Below are positions 17,287 to 25,795 of a stretch of 64,000 bases of DNA, in pieces (positions within the stretch are counted from its first letter, which is position 1; each line of letters opens with the position of its first letter). The DNA is taken from contig JADLDO010000023.1 in the NCBI GenBank assembly GCA_020846635.1, positions 248,001 to 312,000 of the forward strand, in the 5' to 3' direction. The stretch is from Caldilineaceae bacterium (GTDB lineage Bacteria; Chloroflexota; Anaerolineae; Caldilineales; Caldilineaceae). Both the position numbers and the translations under genes were made by a program. The notes under the pieces are model-generated. The model searched no databases, was not told the DNA's origin, and saw nothing but the letters and a program-made list of their open reading frames with translations.

Positions 17287-17364
17287 CTACCCCTAACAAT
17301 TTGTGGTGTTGTACATAGGCAGCCATAGCAAAACGATAAGCGTAGCAAGACTGGAAGAATCGAC

Positions 17365-17778
17365 ATGAACGGTTTACAGCGGCAGACGATGTACAAAGCA
17401 GTGCAACTTGGGCTCCTGGCTGCCCTGATGGGGCTGTTGGCTGCCTGCTCTGTTCTGCAACTCTCTGCCCAACCGGCGCGGCCTGTGCCGGGCGGCGATG
17501 TACAACGCGGCGCTGTCGCAATCCGCGCCTACGGCTGCGGCTCATGCCACAACATCCCAGGGGTTGCCGGTGCCGACTCGATGGCTGGGCCGCCCCTGGA
17601 TGATTGGGCCGACCGCCAGTACATCTCCGGCAAGCTGCCTAATCAGCCGGAGCTTTTGATCCAGTGGGTGCGCTTCCCACAGGCGATTGAACCAGGTGGC
17701 GCGATGCCCAATTTGGACGTTACTGAACAGGACGCGCGTGATATCAGCGCCTATCTCTTTACTTTGACGGGCGACTGA
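17365..17778 (+). CDS. Monohaem cytochrome c lipoprotein
   Basis: 137 residues with GGAAG upstream of the ATG. Lipoprotein signal LMGLLAACSV (Cys28). One haem motif CGSCH at 58-62 (AYGCGSCHNIPG) and a probable axial Met114 (GGAMPNLDV). The domain differs from the other cytochromes of the cluster: it lacks the RNAWNN helix and looks like the short class I cytochromes found with oxidases. It sits between the GMC subunit and the small Tat subunit, so it is a strong candidate for the direct electron acceptor of that dehydrogenase. Confidence 0.9.
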   Translation: MNGLQRQTMYKAVQLGLLAALMGLLAACSVLQLSAQPARPVPGGDVQRGAVAIRAYGCGSCHNIPGVAGADSMAGPPLDDWADRQYISGKLPNQPELLIQWVRFPQAIEPGGAMPNLDVTEQDARDISAYLFTLTGD

Positions 17779-17821
17779 CTGTCGCACGATTGTCTGATTG
17801 TATCTGATTGGAGCGTTCGCC

Positions 17822-18430
17822 ATGCCTAAGAGAGCCTTTGCCACACCGATGAGCCGCCGCAGCTTCCTGCGCAACTTCTCCATCACTGCCGCCGGGGGGC
17901 TGTTGGCGGCTTGTGCCGTGGGCGAAGAGGGGGCTGTGCCGGTGGATCGCCTCGAATCCGCATTCACCGACGTGACGCTCCCCATGCCGCGATCGGTAGC
18001 CGCGGTGGCAGCACAACCTGCTGACGCAGAGTTGGAGGGGTTTCTTGCGCTTTCGGCGCTGCTAACCGGTGTGGAACAGCTTGACCCGGTGTTGGGTAAT
18101 GTCTACTTACACAGTCTACAAGCGAGTTCGGCATTTGACGTGACGGTCAGCGAACTGCTCGAACAGGCGCGAGGGGGCCTTTCCGCCATACCGGCTTCGC
18201 TTGAGGAGATCGAAAGCAGCGGCATCTTTGAGAATGAGGCCACACGCAAGCTCGCCGACAAAATCACTGAGTACTGGTATACGGGCATCTATGACACGCC
18301 GCAGGGTGAGCAGGTCGTTGCCACTTATGTGGATGCCCTTGCCTGGCGTACACTGGTATTCACCAAGCCCACGACCTTGTGTGGCTCCTATCGCTTTTGG
18401 ACAGAACCTCCTGAAACGGCAATCGACTGA
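17822..18430 (+). CDS. Gluconate 2-dehydrogenase subunit 3-like small subunit, Tat-exported
   Basis: 202 residues from the ATG at 17822 (GGAG upstream); an in-frame TTG at 17798 would only extend the N-terminus. The signal carries a twin-arginine motif (MSRRSFLRNFSITAAGG) followed by a lipobox-like LLAACAV. The remainder is mostly helical and ends in a conserved-looking stretch (TEYWYTGIYDTP, then WRTLVFTKPTTLCGSYRFW). In this family the small subunit is needed to fold and export the FAD subunit, which lacks its own signal; the GMC protein encoded at 15540-17180 indeed has none. Its position at the end of the unit fits a GMC partner. Confidence 0.85.
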   Translation: MPKRAFATPMSRRSFLRNFSITAAGGLLAACAVGEEGAVPVDRLESAFTDVTLPMPRSVAAVAAQPADAELEGFLALSALLTGVEQLDPVLGNVYLHSLQASSAFDVTVSELLEQARGGLSAIPASLEEIESSGIFENEATRKLADKITEYWYTGIYDTPQGEQVVATYVDALAWRTLVFTKPTTLCGSYRFWTEPPETAID

Positions 18431-18914
18431 CAAACCAGAGAAAAGGGGATCGATGATTTGCGTCACCACTGTATATGACATATCCTACAGCAGCAGGTCA
18501 TGAAAGTGTAGATTCATTCGTGAGGAGTTGCACGCTATATCTCCGAGAAAATTATCCGTGCAGCTTTTTTTCGCGCATATCGAGTAAAGTGTAAAGTAAC
18601 TCTCTTGGTATCAACCCTCCCAGAAGTATTTTGGTGTGACCACGATTCCCACTATCGCGTATATTCTGGATGAAGGAATCGGTAGCTGATCCGCCTCTTT
18701 CGTATCCGCATCAATTGAAAGCATTTTGTAATATCTTTTTGGCACTACCTGTGATAGTGTACTAGTTACGCAAAGGCCCTAAGGCGTCATAGTATGTTTT
18801 TTACACGCGAAGGCATTTCGAGTTTTGGCGCGCCCAGCACAATGGAGTGCCTCGTTGCCGACGGATTGCTCTTAGATCCGCATTTACTCTTTATCCCCCA
18901 GGGAGATACCCTTG
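18431..18914. other. Intergenic region after the respiratory island
   Basis: AT-richer than the flanking genes. It holds the terminator described separately and probably the promoter of the next regulator: TTGGCA near 18740 and TACTAG 15 bp later is a poor candidate. A 60-codon open frame at 18794-18976 overlaps the regulator in another frame and is not called. Confidence 0.5.
18527..18571 (+). terminator. Probable rho-independent terminator of the respiratory operon
   Basis: gttgcacg (18527-18534) pairs with cgtgcagc (18557-18564) apart from one wobble position, followed by seven T. The loop is long (22 nt), which weakens the case; the T-run and the position 100 bp past the last gene support it. 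Confidence 0.45.
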
Positions 18915-19322
18915 ATGACAAGCGCGCGTATCGGATGCTCCATCATGCGAATTTTGATGCTCAGCGACGAGCTTGATTCTGCAGAAGAGTTAGCCGATCA
19001 GGTAAGTCAAGCTGATGACGACTATACAATCAATCTCGCTGCTTGGCCTGCATACTCACCGGCTTTGTTGGGCAATGCAGACTTAATCGTCCTCCACGTT
19101 CATAACTTCGTCGATCCTAAGCGAATCGTAAGGATGCGAGAAATAACAAAGCTCCCGATTCTTCTGCTCTCCGCCATCGGCGATGAGGAACTTCTCGCGC
19201 GCCTTTATGCTGCGGGTATTGACGATTATCTTGGATTACCGGTCAGTTGCCCGTTGCTGTGCGCAAAACTGCGCGTATGGCAGCGATGGGTTGTGCGCCT
19301 CACCACAGTTCTATACCATTAG
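18915..19322 (+). CDS. Stand-alone pseudo-receiver domain protein
   Basis: 135 residues from the ATG at 18915 (GGAG upstream; a TTG lies just before it, and an ATG at 18945 begins exactly at the fold). It has the alternating pattern of a response-regulator receiver: MRILMLSDEL, then ADLIVLHVHNF, LPILLLSAIGDEE and AAGIDDYLGLPVS. The phosphorylation Asp at the end of strand 3 is His and the conserved Lys is Leu, so it should not be switched by phosphorylation. It ends where a winged-helix output domain would begin. It resembles the N-terminal half of the regulator at 27542 and may be a truncated paralogue or an adaptor. Confidence 0.65.
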   Translation: MTSARIGCSIMRILMLSDELDSAEELADQVSQADDDYTINLAAWPAYSPALLGNADLIVLHVHNFVDPKRIVRMREITKLPILLLSAIGDEELLARLYAAGIDDYLGLPVSCPLLCAKLRVWQRWVVRLTTVLYH

Positions 19323-19624
19323 TTTTTATGCGGTTTTCGTATGGAAGCCGTATCTTCGCAGCGAACGACAAACCCATAGCAGTAGTATGGAAGACAGCGG
19401 GATGGTGACAAGTCCAATCTCGTGAAGAATGGCACACTAACGCCCGTTGGTTTATTTAGTTTGGCATGATCTATTCAGTTTGGCATGTGATACCCACGCG
19501 CAATTCCCCGTTATCAGCCACATCTCTCGCATGATTTCTTCAGACCAATCTTCATAGTGTGTATCTGGGCACCGCGCCAGTTTCCGCTTGGGACTTCACA
19601 AAGCCACCACTTTGAGAAAGCAAA
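19323..19624. other. Leader region of the first paralogous secreted protein
   Basis: About 300 bp with no credible gene. Its visible structure is the 11-bp direct repeat at 19458-19487; no convincing promoter boxes. Confidence 0.5.
19458..19487. repeat. Direct repeat agtttggcatg, 19-bp period
   Basis: agtttggcatg occurs at 19458-19468 and again at 19477-19487, exact copies. They lie about 140 bp before the secreted protein gene and may be an operator for a dimeric or tandem-binding regulator. Confidence 0.55.
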
Positions 19625-21676
19625 ATGATTGAACAACCTATCCACCGCCCTAACGAGCGCCGCCTTCCGTCTTGTTTTCAGTTCCCACTTCGGTCTCCAT
19701 TTCAGTTGCCTCTGTATCATTTTCTCACCGGCCTTATCCTCTTTATAGCCATTTTCGCAGCTCTCCTCAAGACGCCCCTGCCTGCCCGCGCCAGTACCGC
19801 GGATCGAAGCGTAACGCTTTCGTCTCGCCATCCCGATGCCGGCATCTGGGTTGTCTATCGGGGGAATAACAAGGCTGACGATCTGCAAAAGCCCTATATT
19901 AAGGGGGCGATGGCCTATGCAACTTGGAAGTCGATCTATACTGGCCCCAACGAGTTCAACTGGGGGTCACTCGACCGCGAACTAGGCCAAGTGATTAACG
20001 ACGCGGGCAAGAAAACAATGGTGGTTGTCACCGCGGGCTATTGCCCGTCGCTCGATTGGCCTGCATGGATGCGTGACCGCGTTGCCAGCAGGAAGGCAGC
20101 GAACAGCATGGGCTGTCAGCCCCTCCAATTCTGGGACCCTGTCTACATCGATCTGCAAAAGGTCTATATTCGCGCCCTTGCCACCCACTTGGCGCAATTT
20201 GATGCTACTGATGCCTATCCGCACCAGACAGACATTAGCCTTGTCCGGGCGCAGGTGATGGCGGAGACAATGGAGAACCTGCCCAATGACGATACACTGT
20301 CAGAATGGCAGTGGCAGGATTTCAATGCTGCATCCAATGGCAGAATCTATCAGGTCGATCTCACCAAGAGTCTCAGCTATGCCTATCAAGAGGAGATTAC
20401 GCTGACCTATCAACGGGAATTGGCGCGCGCCTATGCCGAAGTGGGCCTGCCTGCACCTGCCGCCGCGGCCAAAGGCGGTGGCTATTGGGGAGCCTATCCG
20501 ACGCGCGATACCTTTGTCGCTGAAGGGGTCTGGTTTGACCAGCACAGCGCTTCACCGAATCCGTCGGGCTGGTATTATGACCTCTACAGCAAAGTCAAGA
20601 GCGGTGAGACACGCGGCACCACCGAAGCCGGTGGCAAGTCGCCGGAAAATATGCTGGCGCAATACACCTATTGGGAGATCCTGGCGGCGTTGCATTTTGG
20701 CGTCGAATTCATCGGCATCTATGGCACCAATAACTTTTCGCCCGATCTCCAGCCAAAGGGCGCGGTAGGCTATGTTGAGAACCAGGAAGCATTGATGTTT
20801 GGTGAACGCTATGCCGGGCATTATCGCGATCCGGCGACCTCCCCCGGCGCGTGGATTGCACTGCGCGGTGGCTATCCAGAAGATCGCTTCTCGGATCGAG
20901 TCTTTGCCACGCGTATGTGGACAAACTACGAGTTCTTGATGACCCAATATCGCCCGCAAGATTCTGTGCTGCTCTTTGGCGATGACCACCCGGAGAAGGG
21001 GCTTGAGCGGGTTGCGCCCGTTGTAAAACGTCTAGGCGTGCAGCCGTGGACAGACGAAATTGCCATCTGTGAGAAGGAATTTTCAGCAGAGATGTGCGAA
21101 TATCTCGCGCAGCAGCCCGATCAATATCTGAGCCTCGTCAATGGAAAGCATGAATATAGCTTTCGCACCAGCGACTTAGGCAGCGTGCTCTACTGTGGCC
21201 CCGATATGTTCTGTGCGAATTCTGCCAACAGCACGATCAGCGAGAGCATCCTATGGGCGCGGAGCACGAACGGCGAGGGCGGTTCACCCTATATGCGCTT
21301 TAATCTCAACGATACATTTGCCCAATCGCTAGGAGGCCGCGCGCAGGTACGGGTGGTCTATCTGGACAACGGTAATGGCAAATGGGAACTGCGCTATGAC
21401 AGCACAGCCGGGGCCGAGAAGTCGGCTGTCGTCGTGCAGAAGGGCAACAGCAACCTGTGGAAAGAAATGGTGATGGAGCTACAGGACGTGGCATTTACAA
21501 ACCGGCAGGAGGGCGGCACCGATCTGAGCCTCTTTAACATGGGGGATGGGGATGACACTTTTCATCTGGTGGAGGTACTGCGCGCGGGTGGAGCGGCTCC
21601 GCCGCAGGGCGCATCGCCACCCGACCAAACGCCACCCCACGATCACGCGATCTATTTGCCGAACCTACAGCGGTAG
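19625..21676 (+). CDS. Secreted TIM-barrel-like protein, paralogue A
   Basis: 683 residues. The N-terminus carries a long signal sequence (FLTGLILFIAIFAALL, then ARAST). The mature part begins SRHPDAGIWVVYRGNN and looks like a glycoside-hydrolase-type barrel of the GH42/DUF4434 kind: FWDPVYIDLQKVYIRALATH, LVRAQVMAETMENLPND, YWEILAALHFGVEFIGIYG. The C-terminal 120 residues form a beta-rich module (SPYMRFNLNDTFAQSLGG, KWELRYDS, DDTFHLVEVLR). It ends with a Pro-rich spacer and IYLPNLQR. A close paralogue lies at 32225, alike even at DNA level. No enzyme activity can be asserted; Glu residues in MAETMEN and GVEFIG are possible catalytic acids. A role in processing the surface polysaccharide is inferred. 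Confidence 0.78.
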   Translation: MIEQPIHRPNERRLPSCFQFPLRSPFQLPLYHFLTGLILFIAIFAALLKTPLPARASTADRSVTLSSRHPDAGIWVVYRGNNKADDLQKPYIKGAMAYATWKSIYTGPNEFNWGSLDRELGQVINDAGKKTMVVVTAGYCPSLDWPAWMRDRVASRKAANSMGCQPLQFWDPVYIDLQKVYIRALATHLAQFDATDAYPHQTDISLVRAQVMAETMENLPNDDTLSEWQWQDFNAASNGRIYQVDLTKSLSYAYQEEITLTYQRELARAYAEVGLPAPAAAAKGGGYWGAYPTRDTFVAEGVWFDQHSASPNPSGWYYDLYSKVKSGETRGTTEAGGKSPENMLAQYTYWEILAALHFGVEFIGIYGTNNFSPDLQPKGAVGYVENQEALMFGERYAGHYRDPATSPGAWIALRGGYPEDRFSDRVFATRMWTNYEFLMTQYRPQDSVLLFGDDHPEKGLERVAPVVKRLGVQPWTDEIAICEKEFSAEMCEYLAQQPDQYLSLVNGKHEYSFRTSDLGSVLYCGPDMFCANSANSTISESILWARSTNGEGGSPYMRFNLNDTFAQSLGGRAQVRVVYLDNGNGKWELRYDSTAGAEKSAVVVQKGNSNLWKEMVMELQDVAFTNRQEGGTDLSLFNMGDGDDTFHLVEVLRAGGAAPPQGASPPDQTPPHDHAIYLPNLQR

Positions 21677-21682
21677 GGAAAT

Positions 21683-21728
21683 GGGCGCAACGTCTATAGG
21701 GAGTACATGCCCTATAGATGTTGCGCCC
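21683..21728. terminator. Bidirectional hairpin between convergent genes
   Basis: A 19-bp inverted repeat with one mismatch: left arm 21683-21701, right arm 21710-21728, loop of 8 nt. It lies exactly between the stop codons of two convergent genes. There is little T-run, so it may act as a stable mRNA end or be a dispersed palindromic element. Confidence 0.65.
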
Positions 21729-21736
21729 TTACACAA

Positions 21737-23503
21737 TCAGGGTGCGTTGCGGCTCAGGTGCAAGACCCAATCGCGGGAATCGGGCAGCGTGAAGGCGACA
21801 GCCTCGCCACCGGAAACGTCAGCCTCGGCGCTGGATGTGCCGGATCGTGGATCGAAGCGCGTGACGCGATAGGGGCCATCCGGCAGGGTGACGGCAAACT
21901 CGCCCCCGGCGGCGGCATAGATGACATAGTGCGCCGATTCTGCTTCACCTGCCAGCACATAGACCCGTTCGCCCGCTGTGACGAGGGAATTCTCAGGTTT
22001 CATCTGCCAGTATGGAATCTCTTGGGTCGTCCAAAAGTCAACCATACGCTTGATGTCACTATACTCCTCTGCCTCATGCCAATGGCCGGTCATGATGACG
22101 CGGGCGGGCTCGCCGTTCGGGCCATCATTGAAGATGCGAGAGTCACCCACTGCACCGTAGCCACCCCCGACAGCAATGGCCCACAAAGCGCGGCGATGTT
22201 CTTCGCGCGTCAGATTGACGGGTTCCGTTTCCCCAATGTAGCCATATTCATCGTTGACCACCGGCATCTCGCGACCGTGGTTTTGCACAATGCTGTAGTT
22301 GGCCCACTCATCGCCATGCTTGAACTTTGCGTTGCGTACACCATATTGCACGCTGGCATGGACGGGCCAGGCACTATCGAAGTAGGAGAATTTGCCCCCC
22401 TGGCTCCCGCCTGTTGCATTGTGGATTGACAACAGCCGGTGAGCGTCGCCTTGTGTCATCCAGGGATCCTCAGCGCGTACAATCCCGCCAATCGTATCCC
22501 AATAGGCTTCGTCTTTCCCGGTGTATTCCCATTCGTTGGTGACACACCAGATCACATTGGGAAACGCAGCATAGCGCGCCAGGATATAGCGCACATAACG
22601 CTCGTCCTGCTCCTGGCTGCCAAAAGCCAATTCGTCGGGAGTGTTGGAGGGGCGCATAAAGAGGAGCAGGTCTGCCAGCATCCCCTGGTTGGCAAGAAAG
22701 AGCACAACCTCGTCCAACTGCTGCCAATAAGCAATGTCGAGCTGGTCGTGATTGTCGTCGGCAAAGGCATAGGCGGGAGGGTAGTAGTCAGGGTGGCGAT
22801 GATCGGGGCCGAAGCCCAACCCGTGGACAAAGAGACGGACTTTGTTGATACCAACTTGCTGCGACTCTAGCACCCCTTCCTGCCAGGCATCACCGGCGCA
22901 GGCCGTACGCACGATGTCATAATAGGTTTGCCCCATCATGAAGTACCGCTCGCCATTGTCATAGACAAAGCTGTAGGGGTGTGCTGGATCGCGGCGCACA
23001 AAGCCTGTTTCCCCAGGCGATGCGGCGGCAGCGGTAAAAGAGCCGCTTTGGGTAAGACCCGCGTCCGCAGGGACAGAGGTAATCGAGTAGCTCCACTCTC
23101 CCGGCGAAGGGGGCGTAAAGCGCACGATAAAGGTGCCGCCACCATCCCAAAAGCCTTGAACCTGCTGTTGTTCGGCGTTGGGACCGCTGAATGTTGCATT
23201 GACCACGACATCGGTATAGGGATTCGCATACTCCTGTGACGCGTTTAGTACGTGTTGATGTACTTTCCACTGCGCTGCCTCCCCGGAGGTTCCAGGCGCA
23301 ATGCGGGGGATGGTTGGCGGCTCTGTGGGAATTGCACACGCTGTTTCCGCCGGCGCATAGGTCAAGAGCGGCGTGACACTGCACGCCGTCAGGAGCAGAA
23401 GTGAAGTCAGTGTCAAAAGTTTCAGATAGGGGTAAAGCAGACGACGAAATCCATTACATCGATAGCGTCTTTCTGAATCGTGCCGGTTATAGGCTATAGG
23501 CAT
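21737..23503 (-). CDS. DUF5060/DUF4038-type glycoside hydrolase lipoprotein
   Basis: 588 residues. Lipoprotein signal LTLTSLLLLTACS (Cys41). Residues about 75-160 form a DUF5060-like beta domain (FWDGGGTFIVRFTPPSPGEW), followed by a DUF4038 barrel related to apiosidase-type GH140 enzymes (FMMGQTYYDIVRTACAG, GINKVRLFVHG). The probable acid/base is Glu324 in WCVTNEWEY and the nucleophile Glu419 in VVNDEYGY. A small beta domain closes the protein (YVIYAAAGGEFAVTLPDGPY). It is on the same strand as, and 47 bp after, the diacetamido-sugar gene set. It probably removes a sugar from a surface or environmental glycan; the specificity is unknown. Confidence 0.85.
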   Translation of the reverse strand: MPIAYNRHDSERRYRCNGFRRLLYPYLKLLTLTSLLLLTACSVTPLLTYAPAETACAIPTEPPTIPRIAPGTSGEAAQWKVHQHVLNASQEYANPYTDVVVNATFSGPNAEQQQVQGFWDGGGTFIVRFTPPSPGEWSYSITSVPADAGLTQSGSFTAAAASPGETGFVRRDPAHPYSFVYDNGERYFMMGQTYYDIVRTACAGDAWQEGVLESQQVGINKVRLFVHGLGFGPDHRHPDYYPPAYAFADDNHDQLDIAYWQQLDEVVLFLANQGMLADLLLFMRPSNTPDELAFGSQEQDERYVRYILARYAAFPNVIWCVTNEWEYTGKDEAYWDTIGGIVRAEDPWMTQGDAHRLLSIHNATGGSQGGKFSYFDSAWPVHASVQYGVRNAKFKHGDEWANYSIVQNHGREMPVVNDEYGYIGETEPVNLTREEHRRALWAIAVGGGYGAVGDSRIFNDGPNGEPARVIMTGHWHEAEEYSDIKRMVDFWTTQEIPYWQMKPENSLVTAGERVYVLAGEAESAHYVIYAAAGGEFAVTLPDGPYRVTRFDPRSGTSSAEADVSGGEAVAFTLPDSRDWVLHLSRNAP

Positions 23504-23550
23504 CGGTAGCGGGTTTTTCCTTTGTCTATATGGTTTGTCTATTGCATCCG

Positions 23551-24552
23551 TCAGTAATGCAGATTGCTTGCGTGATGGACGCCATTCTGTTGGGGGATGT
23601 TCACCTGGGCGATGAGCGTGTGTGCCAGTTCCAGCGCGTGCAGCCCATCGCTGCCTGGTACACTGCTGGAATGACCATGCCGCACGCAGTGGACAAAGTG
23701 TTCAAGCTCGATGGCGAGCGGTTCCCAGAATGGAACGTGGATGCGCTCGATGATACTCTCTTGGCGGTAGGTGCTTGCGGATGGGTTGTCGATATAGCGC
23801 GAAAAGATGTGACGGTGGATGGTTAGGCTTTTGTTGAGCAGATCCGCTTCGATATAGGCGCTGTCCGAGGTCACTTCGATCATACGCACTTTTTGCTGCG
23901 TAACGCGTGAGGCTGTCAGCGTGGCAATTGGCCCATCTTTGAAGGAGAAGTTGACAACAGCATGGTCAACCGTCCCCGTGGAGACGGCGCGCCCCACCAC
24001 CTGTGGCGGCAGAAAGTCTCTGCCAAACAAGTCCGTGAGCAGATCCAGGTCATGGATCATCAGATCGCGGATCACATCAACATCGGTCTTGTTGAGATCG
24101 AACGGACTCAAGCGGCGCATTGTGACCGAAATTGGCAGCACTTCGCTGACAATCTTCTTGAGTTCCGTATAGGTGGGGTTAAAGCGTTCAATATGCCCCA
24201 CCTGCAAAATGACGTTGTTTTGCTTGGCAAGGGCAACCAACTCCTTGCCTTGCTCCACGGTTGCGGTCAGCGGCTTCTCTACCAGCACGTGGACACCCTG
24301 CTGCATGGCATATTGTGCAAGCTTGAAGTGAGAAGCGGTTGTGGTGACGATGCTGACCGCATCAACCTCTGCAAGTAACTGTGTCCAATTATCGTAATAG
24401 GTCGTGTCATGGTTTTCGGCGATCATACAGCCGAGCGCAGCGTTTTGGTCAGCGATACCGACGAGTTCCACATCTCGCATTGCGGAATAGACACGGCAGT
24501 GTCTTTGCCCCATGGTTCCTACACCCACTACGCCAACCCGTATTTTATTCAT
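23551..24552 (-). CDS. Gfo/Idh/MocA oxidoreductase, WbpB-like
   Basis: 333 residues. NAD-binding motif VGVVGVGTMGQRH at the N-terminus and the family Lys93 in HVLVEKPLT, then LQVGHIERFNPTY. In the Pseudomonas pathway to UDP-2,3-diacetamido-2,3-dideoxy-glucuronate, WbpB oxidises C3 of a UDP-GlcNAc-uronate, WbpE transaminates it and WbpD acetylates it. All three types of enzyme lie here on one strand in the order D-E-B, which is the main reason for the call. The 142-bp gap to the aminotransferase gene is larger than usual for an operon. The substrate could be another 3-keto sugar nucleotide. Confidence 0.82.
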   Translation of the reverse strand: MNKIRVGVVGVGTMGQRHCRVYSAMRDVELVGIADQNAALGCMIAENHDTTYYDNWTQLLAEVDAVSIVTTTASHFKLAQYAMQQGVHVLVEKPLTATVEQGKELVALAKQNNVILQVGHIERFNPTYTELKKIVSEVLPISVTMRRLSPFDLNKTDVDVIRDLMIHDLDLLTDLFGRDFLPPQVVGRAVSTGTVDHAVVNFSFKDGPIATLTASRVTQQKVRMIEVTSDSAYIEADLLNKSLTIHRHIFSRYIDNPSASTYRQESIIERIHVPFWEPLAIELEHFVHCVRHGHSSSVPGSDGLHALELAHTLIAQVNIPQQNGVHHASNLHY

Positions 24553-24694
24553 ACGATTGTCCCTTTAGCATACATGCTGTTCATACAGACGGTCTGAGCA
24601 GGGAATAACCCATTCAGCCCGCTCCTACCCGGTGATGCCCAATACGTTCGGTGATCGAGGTGAACTTGATGAAGTACGGACAAAGCGTGACAGC

Positions 24695-25780
24695 CTAGAG
24701 TTGATTGACCGCGGCTACAATCGTCTCGCGATCCTCTTCTGACAACTGTGGATGCACAGGGATCGAAAAGACCTCTTGCGCGCTTTGCTCGGCGACGGGG
24801 AGACAAATGTCACCGACAATTTTGCGAACATGGTTGTGTAGATGTGCCGGTACGGGATAGAAGATGCCTGTGCCGACGCCTGCATTGGTTAGGCTTTCGA
24901 TGGCGCTTGCGCGGCTGCGCTCCCGATTACGTCCCCGATCCATTCGCACCGTGTATTGATGCCATACATGCGTAAGGCCCTTCTGCACTTTTGGCGTAAC
25001 AACAGAATCGAGCCTTGCATTGAAGTAAGCGGCATTGGCCGCGCGCTGTTTGGTAAAGTGATGTAACCTATCTAGTTGGCACAACCCGATGGCTGCATGA
25101 AGATCGCTAAGGCGGTAGTTGAATCCAAACATATTGTAATGATAACGTTCGCGTTGGCCGTGGTTACGCAGCAGCCTGCACCGTTCTGCCACGCTTTCGT
25201 CATCGGTTGTGATCATCCCTCCTTCGGCGGACATCACATTTTTGGTTGCATAGAGGCTAAAGGCGCCTGTGCCAAAGCTGCCTGCCGGCTGCCCCTTGTA
25301 GGTTGCGCCGACGGCTTGGGCGGCATCTTCGATGATCCGCAGGTTGTGTGTGCGCGCAATGGTGCAGAGAGCTTCCATGTCGCACATCTGACCATATAAA
25401 TGCACAGGCATGATGGCTTTTGTCCTGGGGGTGATCGCTGCCTCGACCAAAGCGGCATCCAGGTTGAATGTCTCTGGGTCGATGTCCACAAGAACAGGAG
25501 TGGCCCCTGCGGCGACAATGCTGTTCACGGTGGCGATGAAGGTAAAGGGCGTTGTGATCACTTCGTCACCCGGCCCAATCTCATTCGCCAGCAGCGCCAA
25601 CTGCAAGGCGGTTGTGCCATTGGAGGTTGCAATGGCAAACCGTGTGTTGCACAAGGCTGCAAATCGCTCCTCTAGCGCTTGGGTGCGTGGCCCTTGAACC
25701 AGGAAGCCGGACTCTAGGACTGCCAGAACGGCATCCTTCTCTTCACTGCCGATAAATGGTTTGGAGATAGAGATCATCAC
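24695..25780 (-). CDS. DegT/DnrJ/EryC1-type PLP sugar aminotransferase, WbpE-like
   Basis: 361 residues, the usual length. Fold type I aminotransferase with the nucleotide-sugar family signatures: SNGTTALQLAL, EVITTPFTFIATVNSI, PVHLYGQ, the PLP-stacking IIEDAAQAVGA (Asp152) and the Schiff-base Lys180 in FSLYATKNVMSAEGG. It would transfer an amino group (usually from glutamate) to a 3-keto sugar nucleotide made by the neighbouring dehydrogenase. It begins 15 bp after the acetyltransferase stop, so the two are almost certainly co-transcribed. Confidence 0.92.
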   Translation of the reverse strand: MMISISKPFIGSEEKDAVLAVLESGFLVQGPRTQALEERFAALCNTRFAIATSNGTTALQLALLANEIGPGDEVITTPFTFIATVNSIVAAGATPVLVDIDPETFNLDAALVEAAITPRTKAIMPVHLYGQMCDMEALCTIARTHNLRIIEDAAQAVGATYKGQPAGSFGTGAFSLYATKNVMSAEGGMITTDDESVAERCRLLRNHGQRERYHYNMFGFNYRLSDLHAAIGLCQLDRLHHFTKQRAANAAYFNARLDSVVTPKVQKGLTHVWHQYTVRMDRGRNRERSRASAIESLTNAGVGTGIFYPVPAHLHNHVRKIVGDICLPVAEQSAQEVFSIPVHPQLSEEDRETIVAAVNQL

Positions 25781-25795
25781 TCGATCCGCTGTTGG

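Noticed and set aside
18794..18976. 60-codon frame before the pseudo-receiver gene
   Set aside because: Overlaps the start of the receiver gene in another frame and has no support.
21707..22429. 240-codon plus-strand frame
   Set aside because: Antisense of the DUF4038 protein, which has signal peptide and catalytic Glu motifs.
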